A model generated the notes under the pieces. The model saw nothing but the letters and a program-made list of their open reading frames with translations, searched no databases and was not told where the DNA came from. Shown piece after piece: positions 25,004 to 32,778 of a stretch of DNA of 40,119 nt; position 1 is the stretch's first letter, and each line of letters opens with the position of its first letter. This stretch comes from Gammaproteobacteria bacterium (lineage in GTDB: Bacteria > Pseudomonadota > Gammaproteobacteria > Chromatiales > Chromatiaceae), in contig JAAGZL010000122.1 in assembly GCA_024206335.1 (NCBI GenBank), positions 1 to 40,119 of the forward strand, written 5' to 3'. A program made the translations under genes and the position numbers.

Positions 25004-25492
25004 CTATTCTGTAACCTCGGCCTTGCTGATAATCACATCTTCTACTGGAACGTCCTGGTGGCCGCCGTTGAAACCGGTTTCTACGCCCTTGATCTTGTTC
25101 ACTACATCCATACCATCGGTTACTTTACCAAATACGCAGTAGCCCCAGCCATCCTGTCCTGGATAATCCAGGAATTTGTTATCGGCAATGTTGATAAAGA
25201 ACTGAGCAGATGCTGAGTGTGGTTCCATGGTGCGGGCCATAGCGATGCTGCCCACTGTATTGCTTAGGCCGTTGTTGGCCTCGTTCTGGATTGGGGCTCT
25301 GGTCTCCTTCTCCTTCATTCCGGCCTCAAAGCCGCCGCCCTGGACCATGAAATTGCTGATGACACGATGGAATATGGTGCCGTCATAGTGTCCATCTTTT
25401 ACATACTGGGTAAAATTCTCAGAGGTCGCTGGGGCCTTTTTTGTATCCAGTTCGATGGTGATGTCGCCAAGGTTGGTCTTAAGTGTGATCAT
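25004..25492 (-). CDS. ppiB: Cytoplasmic peptidyl-prolyl cis-trans isomerase B (cyclophilin)
   Basis: 162 residues without a signal peptide, starting [16 protein letters not shown]. The cyclophilin active-site residues are present: [32 protein letters not shown] and the [10 protein letters not shown] strand. It catalyses proline isomerisation during folding in the cytoplasm. It lies between ppiA (65 bases upstream) and lpxH (5 bases downstream) on the minus strand. Its length equals E. coli PpiB. Confidence 0.95.
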   Translation of the reverse strand: MITLKTNLGDITIELDTKKAPATSENFTQYVKDGHYDGTIFHRVISNFMVQGGGFEAGMKEKETRAPIQNEANNGLSNTVGSIAMARTMEPHSASAQFFINIADNKFLDYPGQDGWGYCVFGKVTDGMDVVNKIKGVETGFNGGHQDVPVEDVIISKAEVTE

Positions 25493-25557
25493 GGATTAAC
25501 TCTCTATAAGTTTTAAGTGAAAATGATTAATTCGATGGCTTGTGGCCAGAAGCAAAA

Positions 25558-26136
25558 TTATTTGGCTACCGCTACCCGGGTAATGCTCTCGATAATAACA
25601 GGCTTCTCAGGGACGTTTTTCATGCCATATTTGGTGGTGGTGTGAACGTCAGCGATCTTGTCCACCACCTTCATGCCCTTGGTTACTATGCCAAATACTG
25701 CGTAGCCCCAGTCATCAAAGCTCGGGTAGTCCAGGTTGTTGTTGTCAACATGGTTGATAAAGAACTGGGAGGTGGCAGAGTGGGGTGACTGGGTGCGGGC
25801 CATGGCGAGGGTGCCGCGGCTGTTTTTCAAACCGTTTTTGGCTTCGTTCTTGATCGCCGCATGACCGCGCTTCTGCTGCATGTTTGGGGTAAAGCCGCCA
25901 CCCTGGATCATGAAACTGTTCATTACCCGGTGAAAGATGGTGCCATTATAGAAGCCTTCGTCCGCGTATCTAAGGAAGTTTTTGACGCTAATGGGGGCCT
26001 TGTCCCCATAGAGTTCAATTTCGATGTCACCCAAATTGGTTTTTATCACAACACTTGTGGTTTCGGCAGAGGCCACGGAGAGGGAGGCTAGAGTGATCAT
26101 GGTGGCCAAAAATAGTCTGGAAAACAGTTTGTTCAT
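25558..26136 (-). CDS. ppiA: Periplasmic peptidyl-prolyl cis-trans isomerase A (cyclophilin)
   Basis: 192 residues with a clear Sec signal (MNKLFSRLFLATMITLASL, cleavage probably after VASA-E). The mature part is a cyclophilin: FHRVM, FMIQGGG, LAMARTQSPHSATSQFFIN, WGYAVFGIV. It acts on periplasmic proteins. It is about 45% similar by eye to the neighbouring ppiB, suggesting an old tandem duplication followed by separate targeting. It is divergent from cysS across a 200-bp promoter region (26137-26336). Confidence 0.93.
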   Translation of the reverse strand: MNKLFSRLFLATMITLASLSVASAETTSVVIKTNLGDIEIELYGDKAPISVKNFLRYADEGFYNGTIFHRVMNSFMIQGGGFTPNMQQKRGHAAIKNEAKNGLKNSRGTLAMARTQSPHSATSQFFINHVDNNNLDYPSFDDWGYAVFGIVTKGMKVVDKIADVHTTTKYGMKNVPEKPVIIESITRVAVAK

Positions 26137-26336
26137 ATCTGATTTATTCCTTTAGTTTGAAGATGCAGGTGGGGGCGTCTATAGCGCCGCCCTCCAGATA
26201 ATTCGAAACCACGTATCATAATGCACCCAGAGGCGGTGAGAAACCCCGGGTTTTGCTTTGTTGTGACAAAGGTTTCGTTTACTATGCGCAGGTCTGTCAA
26301 GTATCCAAGGGATACCCTGAATATCTGGTAATCAAA

Positions 26337-27722
26337 ATGCTCAAGGTCTACAACGATCTCACCAATAAGAAAGAAGAGTTTATACCCATAGAGCCTGGCA
26401 AGGTAAGTATGTACGTATGCGGTATGACCGTATATGACCTTTGTCACCTCGGTCATGCCAGAGTAATGGTGGTATTTGACGTGATTTGTCGTTATTTGCA
26501 GGCAATAGGGTACAAAGTTACCTATGTTCGCAACATTACGGATATTGATGACAAGATCATCAATCGTGCAAATAAGAATGATGAACCATTCTCAGAGTTG
26601 ACCGAGCGCTTCATTCAGGCCATGCATGAGGATGAGGATGCCTTGGGAGTTCTGCGCCCCACGGAAGAGCCCAGGGCTACAACTCATATCTCTGAGATTG
26701 TGGCCATGGTGGAGAGCCTACTGGAAAAGGGGCACGCCTATGTGGGTAGCAACGGTGATGTCTATTACTCGGTGGGTAGCTTTGACGGCTATGGCAAGCT
26801 CTCCGGTAAGACCATTGAAGATCTGCGTGCCGGAGAACGGGTTGAGGTAGAGCAGGAGAAGCGTGATCCCCTGGACTTTGTGTTGTGGAAGGCGGCCAAA
26901 CCGGGTGAGCCGTCCTGGGAGTCACCCTGGGGCGAGGGACGTCCCGGCTGGCATATCGAGTGCTCCGCCATGTCCACCTGCTGCCTGGGTGACACCTTTG
27001 ATATCCACGGTGGTGGGGCTGATCTCACCTTTCCTCACCATGAGAATGAGATTGCCCAATCTGAAGGGGCGACTGGCCACAAATTTGTAAACTACTGGTT
27101 GCATAATGGATTTGTGCGCATCAATGAAGAGAAGATGTCCAAATCCCTGGGCAACTTCTTCACTGTGCGTGAGATTCTCAACAGCTACCGGGCGGAAGAG
27201 GTGCGTTATTTTATCCTCACCAGCCAGTATCGTAGCCCACTGAATTACGATAATGAACATTTGGACAACGCTAGAGGTGCCCTAACCAGATTTTATACCT
27301 CCATGCGAGGTCTGCCAGAGGTGGAGCCGGCTGGGGCAGAGCGGTATCGGGAACAGTTTACTGCTGCCATGGATGATGACTTCAACACCCCTGAAGCCCT
27401 GGCCGCCATGTTTGACCTGGTGCGTGAGATCAATCGTACCCGTAAGAGTGATGAGTCCGCTGCTGCCGCCATGGCGGCAGAGCTGAAGGAGATGGGCTCG
27501 GTGCTGGGAATCTTGCAGGGCGATGTGGAGGCGTTCCTGCGTGGTGAGGCAACGGGTGATGACGCCTTGAGTGATGCCGATATCGACAGCCTGATTCAAC
27601 AACGCCTGGATGCCCGCAAACAGAAAAACTGGGCTGAGGCGGATCGTATTCGTGATCAACTACAGGAAGCAAAGATCCTGCTGGAAGATGGGGCTGGTGG
27701 TACCAACTGGCGTCGTGGTTGA
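26337..27722 (+). CDS. cysS: Cysteinyl-tRNA synthetase
   Basis: 461 residues from ATG 26337 ([15 protein letters not shown]), the family start; an upstream in-frame extension to 26253 is not family-like. Class I motifs: zinc-site Cys in [13 protein letters not shown] box as [14 protein letters not shown] and [10 protein letters not shown] supplying other zinc ligands, KMSKS box as [10 protein letters not shown]. It charges tRNA-Cys in the cytoplasm. The C-terminus has the DALR-like domain ([15 protein letters not shown]) and the usual basic end. It is divergent from ppiA; an inverted REP pair lies about 95 bases after the stop. Confidence 0.97.
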   Translation: MLKVYNDLTNKKEEFIPIEPGKVSMYVCGMTVYDLCHLGHARVMVVFDVICRYLQAIGYKVTYVRNITDIDDKIINRANKNDEPFSELTERFIQAMHEDEDALGVLRPTEEPRATTHISEIVAMVESLLEKGHAYVGSNGDVYYSVGSFDGYGKLSGKTIEDLRAGERVEVEQEKRDPLDFVLWKAAKPGEPSWESPWGEGRPGWHIECSAMSTCCLGDTFDIHGGGADLTFPHHENEIAQSEGATGHKFVNYWLHNGFVRINEEKMSKSLGNFFTVREILNSYRAEEVRYFILTSQYRSPLNYDNEHLDNARGALTRFYTSMRGLPEVEPAGAERYREQFTAAMDDDFNTPEALAAMFDLVREINRTRKSDESAAAAMAAELKEMGSVLGILQGDVEAFLRGEATGDDALSDADIDSLIQQRLDARKQKNWAEADRIRDQLQEAKILLEDGAGGTNWRRG

Positions 27723-27816
27723 GTAGGTTTAATACTACAGAGCAGCCTTTTTATCCGTGGAAGTGGCAAATTACTGACACTCAACCAGCTATATATTAAA
27801 AGTGGTGATCCTCACA

Positions 27817-27893
27817 GCCGGGAACGCTACGCTTATCCCGGTCTACGGTCACGGCAACTGCTGTAGGCCAGAATAAGCGAAATCGTTTCTGGC
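27817..27893. repeat. Inverted pair of REP-like palindromes (locus B)
   Basis: The reverse unit at 27817-27846 (complement begins GTAGACCGGGATAAG) and the forward unit at 27863-27893 (begins GTAGGCCAGAATAAG) are separated by 16 bases. The forward unit is nearly identical to the one at 17950-17980. The two units are arranged in the opposite order to locus A. It lies between cysS and the esterase gene and may act in transcript end formation. Confidence 0.75.
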
Positions 27894-27951
27894 GTTTCAA
27901 CCTGAGGGTGGAGAGATGGGTATCTGCCTATCGTCAGGCACCAAATAGACA

Positions 27952-28629
27952 GTGAGCACGAAAATAATGGAACAGCTGGACTGCATAGAGATTGATACCA
28001 ACCCCAACCCGGATGCTGCCGTGATCTGGCTGCATGGTCTAGGAGCCAGTGGTGAAGATTTCGTTCCCATTGTTCCAGCCCTACGGCTGCCCCCCAGTGC
28101 CGGTGTGCGTTTTATCTTCCCCCACGCCCCTGAGATGCCGGTTACCATTAATGGTGGCATGATCATGCCGGCCTGGTATGACATCCTGGAGATGGATGTA
28201 GACCGTAAAATTGATCAGGTGCAGCTACTGGAATCAGCAAAGGCCGTAAGTGCTATTATTGAGCGCGAGATAACACGCGGCATCAGCAGTAATCGTATCA
28301 TCATCGCCGGCTTCTCCCAGGGTGGTGCGGTGGGCTATGAAGTGGCCCTGAGTTCACCTCATACCCTGGGTGGTCTGATCGCCATGTCTACCTACTTTGC
28401 AACGGCAGATGCTATTACTGTCCACGCCGCCAATGCTCAGATCCCCATCCATCTGTTCCATGGCACAGCTGACCCAGTTGTTCCCGAGGCGCTGGGGCAA
28501 AAAGCCAAGGCGCTGCTTGAAGCTATGGGTTGCGCACCTGGCTACTCAACATACCCTGTAGATCACACTGTGTGTTTGGAAGAGATTGAGGAGATAACGC
28601 AGTTTTTACAAGAGTGGTTGGGTTTTTAG
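27952..28629 (+). CDS. Carboxylesterase / acyl-protein thioesterase-like alpha/beta hydrolase
   Basis: 225 residues from GTG 27952; an ATG five codons later (27967) is the alternative and neither has a good ribosome site. The catalytic triad is visible: Ser in GFSQGGAVG, Asp in HGTADPVVP, His in PVDHTVCLEEI. The N-terminal VIWLHGLGASGEDFVPIV holds the oxyanion hole, and FIFPHAPEMPVTINGGMIMPAWYD is the conserved segment of the phospholipase/carboxylesterase family 2 (EstB, YpfH-like). It should cleave short-chain or aromatic esters or acyl-thioesters. The His motif reads DHTV where relatives have GHSV, a mild change. Cytoplasmic; no signal peptide. Confidence 0.88.
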   Translation: MSTKIMEQLDCIEIDTNPNPDAAVIWLHGLGASGEDFVPIVPALRLPPSAGVRFIFPHAPEMPVTINGGMIMPAWYDILEMDVDRKIDQVQLLESAKAVSAIIEREITRGISSNRIIIAGFSQGGAVGYEVALSSPHTLGGLIAMSTYFATADAITVHAANAQIPIHLFHGTADPVVPEALGQKAKALLEAMGCAPGYSTYPVDHTVCLEEIEEITQFLQEWLGF

Positions 28630-28718
28630 GGTTGGAGTTCTATTGTAGAGGGTGTGGAGTTGTTTTTTACTCAACCTGGCTTGCATGGTGCTTCAGAGTA
28701 AACCTGAGTGTGTAAATG

Positions 28719-29342
28719 CTATTTTTTAAACAGTTTCATTAGATCTTCAGGAGACGCGTTCATAATTGTTGCATCAGGGTTAAATTGGTCATCACTAACG
28801 GTAATCCCATGGGTTCCGCTCTCTTCTTCCTCATAAGGGACATTTTGATCAATAAACATGGATGAGAGGCAGTTGGGAAGATCTCCTGACTTAAAGGGTA
28901 AATTCAGGATATCCCGTCTAACACGGTAGGCGTGCACGATATTGATTCGGTAGATCTGATAAAAATGATCTAAATGTGCAATATTTTGCTGTGACAGTGG
29001 TGCCAGTTGCAGTTCATACTGCCCCTTGTTTTGTGCAATACGGATAGGGCACAGATGCTCTTCCCTGAAAAATGAATCGCACATCACCTGGATCGAAGCA
29101 CTTTTGAGGATTCTGCCGTCACTAAATTCAACGATACAGGGTTCATGTTCAGAATGGGGTGGGTCTATCTCTCTGAAATGGGCTGTCTTAAGATTCTTTT
29201 GGTGGATAAAATATTTAAGCAATCCGTGTTTTGATAAAAACTTGGTGAGCTTGTGTGGGTTAAGCAGTATGTCTGCCGGCCCAGATGGTACCAGGTATTT
29301 TTTATCGATGAATGCTTGCGTAATGTCTGGAGTTGATACCAA
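28719..29342 (-). CDS. Unrecognised cytoplasmic protein, TTG start
   Basis: A 207-residue protein that I do not recognise. It likely starts at TTG 29342 (MVSTPDITQAFIDKKY) because no upstream ATG is in frame near a ribosome site. It has no signal peptide or membrane segment. Two cysteines lie in IQVMCDSFFREEHLCPIRI and one in LPNCLSS. The C-terminal half is acidic (NVPYEEEESG). It lies downstream of the other unknown minus-strand gene (29502-30131), with a palindromic element between them, so co-transcription is uncertain. The stop is close to the 3' end of the carboxylesterase gene (convergent). Confidence 0.5.
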   Translation of the reverse strand: MVSTPDITQAFIDKKYLVPSGPADILLNPHKLTKFLSKHGLLKYFIHQKNLKTAHFREIDPPHSEHEPCIVEFSDGRILKSASIQVMCDSFFREEHLCPIRIAQNKGQYELQLAPLSQQNIAHLDHFYQIYRINIVHAYRVRRDILNLPFKSGDLPNCLSSMFIDQNVPYEEEESGTHGITVSDDQFNPDATIMNASPEDLMKLFKK

Positions 29343-29390
29343 CGGCTTGTCTCTTTAATATTCCTATGGGAGGAAAATGATGGTGAGCAT

Positions 29391-29490
29391 ATGTTGGCAA
29401 CTGTAGCACAGCACTCCCTATAGACATAACAAAATCTTGTGTTTGTGTTATCTGCAAAAAAATGGCGTATGTGGTTGCTACAGTTGGCAT
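29391..29490. repeat. About 100-bp palindromic element between two unknown genes
   Basis: CAACTGTAGCA (29398-29408) is repeated in reverse as TGCTACAGTTG (29476-29486), and the match extends imperfectly on both sides. Inside it ATAACA (29426-29431) pairs with TGTTAT (29446-29451). The whole stretch can fold into one long arm. It holds no coding frame. It could be a MITE-like insertion or a processed structure in the transcript of the flanking minus-strand genes. Confidence 0.5.
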
Positions 29491-29501
29491 GTATTTACAA
29501 T

Positions 29502-30131
29502 TTATTGCTCCCTTTTTTCTGAGGTGGAATCGCACAGTTTCGACCAATCACTCTGCAGTGTCTTCAGTCGGTCTTTGTAGGCCTCAGCATCTCCGTAATC
29601 AACAAAACCTTCTACCAGATGATGCGGGTCCGGGGTGCGTTTTGCATGTTTAATCGGGCACCAATATCTTTCTGTACGGGCAATGATCTCGCGACCATAC
29701 TCAATCAGCCCATTGCCGTAACTGCAGTACATACAGTTAACCCTTTCGATTATATTCAGATAGGACAAATGTTGGTGATCGATACGAAAGTAGTCAGAAC
29801 GCCGCACCATGGGGATGCCATAGATTCGAAAACAGCTGTGTTGGTAGATAGTAATCATCAAATCCAGCATAAGCAGTGGAATCGATACGCTATAGATTAT
29901 GGGGGCAGACAGAATATGCCCAATCCGGGCGCGTCTCAGGTAGGCCCAGATGCCGGTACGTTGAGTACGCTGCAGTACCTTCATACCATGCTCAAACTGC
30001 ACCTTTCCCTGCTTCATGGTATAACGAAACAGCTGGCGTTTTTCATCCAGAATGCGGTCTATCTCATTTTCAAGCTCATCTTGCAGGCTGTGCAAGCGAC
30101 TAAGGATATCGTCTAACGATGAGTTTTGCAT
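29502..30131 (-). CDS. Unrecognised membrane protein with a Cys-x-x-Cys motif
   Basis: A 209-residue protein starting MQNSSLDDILSRLHSL. Residues about 5-35 are a helical, likely coiled-coil, segment. A long hydrophobic region (about 70-100, IGHILSAPIIYSVSIPLLML) could span the membrane once or twice. Then follow NCMYCSYGNG and RYWCPIKHAKR, a CxxC plus a third Cys followed by His, plausibly a metal or heme/Fe-S site. I recall similar unnamed proteins in marine proteobacteria but no function. The next minus-strand gene (28719-29342) is also unknown and lies behind the palindromic element. A good ribosome site is not seen (TAGGATTCATC before the ATG). Confidence 0.65.
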   Translation of the reverse strand: MQNSSLDDILSRLHSLQDELENEIDRILDEKRQLFRYTMKQGKVQFEHGMKVLQRTQRTGIWAYLRRARIGHILSAPIIYSVSIPLLMLDLMITIYQHSCFRIYGIPMVRRSDYFRIDHQHLSYLNIIERVNCMYCSYGNGLIEYGREIIARTERYWCPIKHAKRTPDPHHLVEGFVDYGDAEAYKDRLKTLQSDWSKLCDSTSEKREQ

Positions 30132-30569
30132 GATGAATCCTAATGGTAAAAGAGTTTATTTGCTTAACTAAGGCTATCCCGCTTATCTTTTGTCAATCCA
30201 GAAATTGGATGTCTATATAGTTCTGTGAATATCCATGAATGCTATATAGTCTGTGGTGACTTTACTCAACTGTTCAATGGATGATTATACCGCGTATGTG
30301 GTTGGAAAAACTGCACCAGGTATCAAGCAAATAGTTTACGGTTGAGATATGGCCTATAGATGAAACTAACGTCCCAGCTTATGCGTATAGTAGCGGCGAT
30401 GTGTAATCATGTGTAGACTGAAACTGTCTTCTTGGCTATCGAGTATTTGATATTTCTCTTGGGGTTATATCGTTATCAATCCCCTTCATACGAGGCGTTC
30501 AGATCCATAGCTTTAAAGATAAGAGAGCAATCTAAACATAGAACAGTATTTTTCCCCTGGTAAAAATGC
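30132..30569. other. Gene-free 438-bp divergent region
   Basis: No coding frame with family similarity. It should contain the promoters of the minus-strand gene at 29502-30131 and of creB. A direct repeat CTATATAGT is seen at 30213-30221 and 30242-30250 (29 bp apart), each followed by CTGTG; it could be an activator or repressor site. No TTCAC pair with 6-bp spacing is seen here. Confidence 0.5.
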
Positions 30570-31271
30570 ATGGAGCCACAGCATAAACCCATTCGTATCC
30601 TGCTGATCGAGGATGAGTCAGCCATTGCTGATACGGTTGTGTATTCCTTGGAGTCTGAGGGGTTCGAGGCAAATTGGTGCACTACTGGTGAAGATGGGCT
30701 CGCGGCATTTAGAGAGATGCGCCCGGCCCTGGTGATCCTGGATATTGGTCTGCCAGATGCCAATGGCCTGGATCTATTTCGTCAGCTACAAGAGATTTCG
30801 CCAGTTCCAGTTATTTTTCTGACCGCACGTGGTACCGAGATTGACCGGGTGGTAGGGCTTGAGATCGGTGCGGATGACTACATAGTTAAACCATTCAGCC
30901 CCCGCGAGTTGACGGCCCGAGTCCGTGCGGTGTTACGCCGTGCAGACCCTGGCATGGTGCAAGAACCGGCAACGAGTGAGAGCCCATTTCAGATAGAGCA
31001 GGAGGCCATGCGTATCCACTGCCACGGCCAGCCACTTGAGCTGTCACGCTATGAATATCGCCTGCTCAAGCTGTTGATTGAATCTCAGGAGAGGGTGTAT
31101 ACCAGAGGTCAATTGTTACAGCTGGTGTGGGAGAACCCGGATCACAGCATAGAGCGAACCGTAGATACTCACATTAAGACCCTGCGAAATAAGCTGCGTG
31201 CCGTGCGTGATGGTTTTGATCCCATCAAGACTCATCGTGGTACTGGGTATTCGCTGAGTCTGCGCGATTGA
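30570..31271 (+). CDS. creB: Response regulator CreB (OmpR/PhoB type)
   Basis: 233 residues. Receiver domain: acidic pair LLIEDESA, phosphoacceptor Asp in LVILDIGLPDANG, Thr/Ala in FLTARGTE, Lys in DDYIVKPFSPREL. The winged-helix effector (about 135-230) ends with SIERTVDTHIKTLRNKL and HRGTGYSL, the usual DNA-reading part. The identity as CreB rather than PhoB rests on the next gene (CreC-like), the CreD-like gene downstream and the cre-tag boxes at 32697. In E. coli CreBC responds to growth in minimal media and switches fermentation products. Its stop overlaps the creC start. Confidence 0.85.
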   Translation: MEPQHKPIRILLIEDESAIADTVVYSLESEGFEANWCTTGEDGLAAFREMRPALVILDIGLPDANGLDLFRQLQEISPVPVIFLTARGTEIDRVVGLEIGADDYIVKPFSPRELTARVRAVLRRADPGMVQEPATSESPFQIEQEAMRIHCHGQPLELSRYEYRLLKLLIESQERVYTRGQLLQLVWENPDHSIERTVDTHIKTLRNKLRAVRDGFDPIKTHRGTGYSLSLRD

Positions 31272-32689
31272 GCATCAAGGCACGTATATTCTTGATCTTT
31301 GTGGCCCTGGTGGCGGCGGGCTTCTATGTTCTGGTGGAGTTTGTTCAGGATGAGTTGCGCCCGAGTTATCTTGAATCTCTGGAAGAGCCTCTGGTAGATA
31401 CCGCAAACCTCCTGGCCGAGGTATTGGCTCAAGAGTGGAATGGAGAGAGCTCTGAGTTTGTCCCCCTTTACGATATATTTGATCGCGCCTACAAGCGCCG
31501 TTTCAGCGCCAAAATCTATAACTTGGTAAAGAATGAAATGGACATTCGGGTTTATGTTACAGATGCGCGTGGCATAGTTAGATTCGACTCTGACAGTCGT
31601 CGGCATGAGGGTAAGGATTACTCACGCTGGAATGATGTCTACCGCACCTTGCGTGGTCAGTATGGGGCACGTATGACCCATGACGATCCGCTTTATTCAG
31701 GTATGGCCGTCCTCTATGTGGCAGCCCCGGTTTACCACGAAAATGAGTTGATCGGTGTCGTCAGCATTGGCAAGCCGGCCCGCAATTTGGATCACTTTCT
31801 TGCGGACGCAAAATCAAAGATAGCCCTGATGGGCATGGTTGCGGCACTGCTGGTGCTAGCCCTGGGGCTTATCCTCTACCGGTGGGTTACCCGCCCTATG
31901 AACCGGCTCGTGGACTATGTGGAGGAGGTAAAATCCGGGCGACGTGTCACTCTGCCCCAACTGGGTCGGAATGAGATCGGAACCATGGGGGCGGCAATGG
32001 AAGAGATGCGGGTGGCTCTGGAGGGAAAGGACTACGCCGAGCGCTATGTTCAGACCCTTACCCATGAGCTGAAGAGCCCGCTGGCTGCTATCCGTGGTGC
32101 CGCTGAGATCCTTCAGGAAGATGTACCAGAAGAGGAGCGGCAGAAATTCCTTAGAAACATCCGTGAGCAGGTAGGTCGTCAGCAGGATATTATTGATCGT
32201 ATGCTAGAGCTTGCCGCGTTAGAGAAGTGCAGGGAGTTGGAGCAACGTGAGCCCATTGATATAACAGCGCTGGTTGATGGTGTTACGTCTGCTCTGGCCC
32301 CGTTGAGCAAGAAAAAGAACATAACCATTGATGTGGATCTGGAGCCAGCCAAGGATCTGCAGGGAGATCCATTTCTGTTGCGCCAGGCAGTGACAAATCT
32401 ACTCCAGAATGCCCTGAAATTCTCTTCTGATGGTGACCAAATCACAATTACTGCACGACGGCATGATGGGCTGTTCTGTTTTCAAATAACGGATCAGGGG
32501 CCTGGAATTCCTCCATATGCAGAGGATAAGGTATTCGAGCGCTTCTACTCACTGCCTGCACCGAATGAGCGCAAGGGAACCGGGCTGGGCCTCAGCTTTG
32601 TACGCGAAATTGCAGCACTGCATGGCGGAAATACCTCCCTCGAAAACGGCAAGGAGAGAGGCGCTGTAGCCTCCCTCTGCATTCCATAG
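31268..32689 (+). CDS. creC: Sensor histidine kinase CreC
   Basis: 473 residues from TTG 31268, which overlaps the creB stop (TTGA). Membrane segments lie at about 5-25 and 185-205 around a periplasmic sensor domain (the DARGIVRFDSDSRRHEGKDYS region is typical of CreC). Then come a HAMP-like segment, the H box THELKSPLAAIRGAAEIL, the N box RQAVTNLLQNALKFS, G1 DQGPGIPPYAEDKVFERFYSL and G2 GTGLGLSFVREI. Complete active kinase. It signals to CreB; the ligand is not known. There is no creA here, so the order creBC-unknown-creD differs from the enterobacterial creABCD. Confidence 0.87.
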   Translation: MSIKARIFLIFVALVAAGFYVLVEFVQDELRPSYLESLEEPLVDTANLLAEVLAQEWNGESSEFVPLYDIFDRAYKRRFSAKIYNLVKNEMDIRVYVTDARGIVRFDSDSRRHEGKDYSRWNDVYRTLRGQYGARMTHDDPLYSGMAVLYVAAPVYHENELIGVVSIGKPARNLDHFLADAKSKIALMGMVAALLVLALGLILYRWVTRPMNRLVDYVEEVKSGRRVTLPQLGRNEIGTMGAAMEEMRVALEGKDYAERYVQTLTHELKSPLAAIRGAAEILQEDVPEEERQKFLRNIREQVGRQQDIIDRMLELAALEKCRELEQREPIDITALVDGVTSALAPLSKKKNITIDVDLEPAKDLQGDPFLLRQAVTNLLQNALKFSSDGDQITITARRHDGLFCFQITDQGPGIPPYAEDKVFERFYSLPAPNERKGTGLGLSFVREIAALHGGNTSLENGKERGAVASLCIP

Positions 32690-32696
32690 ACCATTT

Positions 32697-32750
32697 TTCA
32701 CACCCTTTTCACCCAGACTTCACATTCACTTCTTTTCGTCCCTTTATTCT
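32697..32750 (+). promoter_or_regulatory. CreB boxes: three TTCAC repeats with exact 6-bp spacers plus a fourth, and a -10
   Basis: TTCAC occurs at 32697, 32708 and 32719, each separated by exactly 6 bp. That gives two overlapping TTCACnnnnnnTTCAC motifs, the published CreB cre tag. A fourth TTCAC is at 32725. A TATTCT -10-like hexamer is at 32745-32750, 21 bp after the third box, consistent with OmpR/PhoB-type activation in which the box replaces the -35. The following gene has an excellent ribosome site (AAGGAGGTG, about 32766-32774). Confidence 0.85.
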
Positions 32751-32778
32751 GAGTTCCATCAGAGTAAGGAGGTGAATC

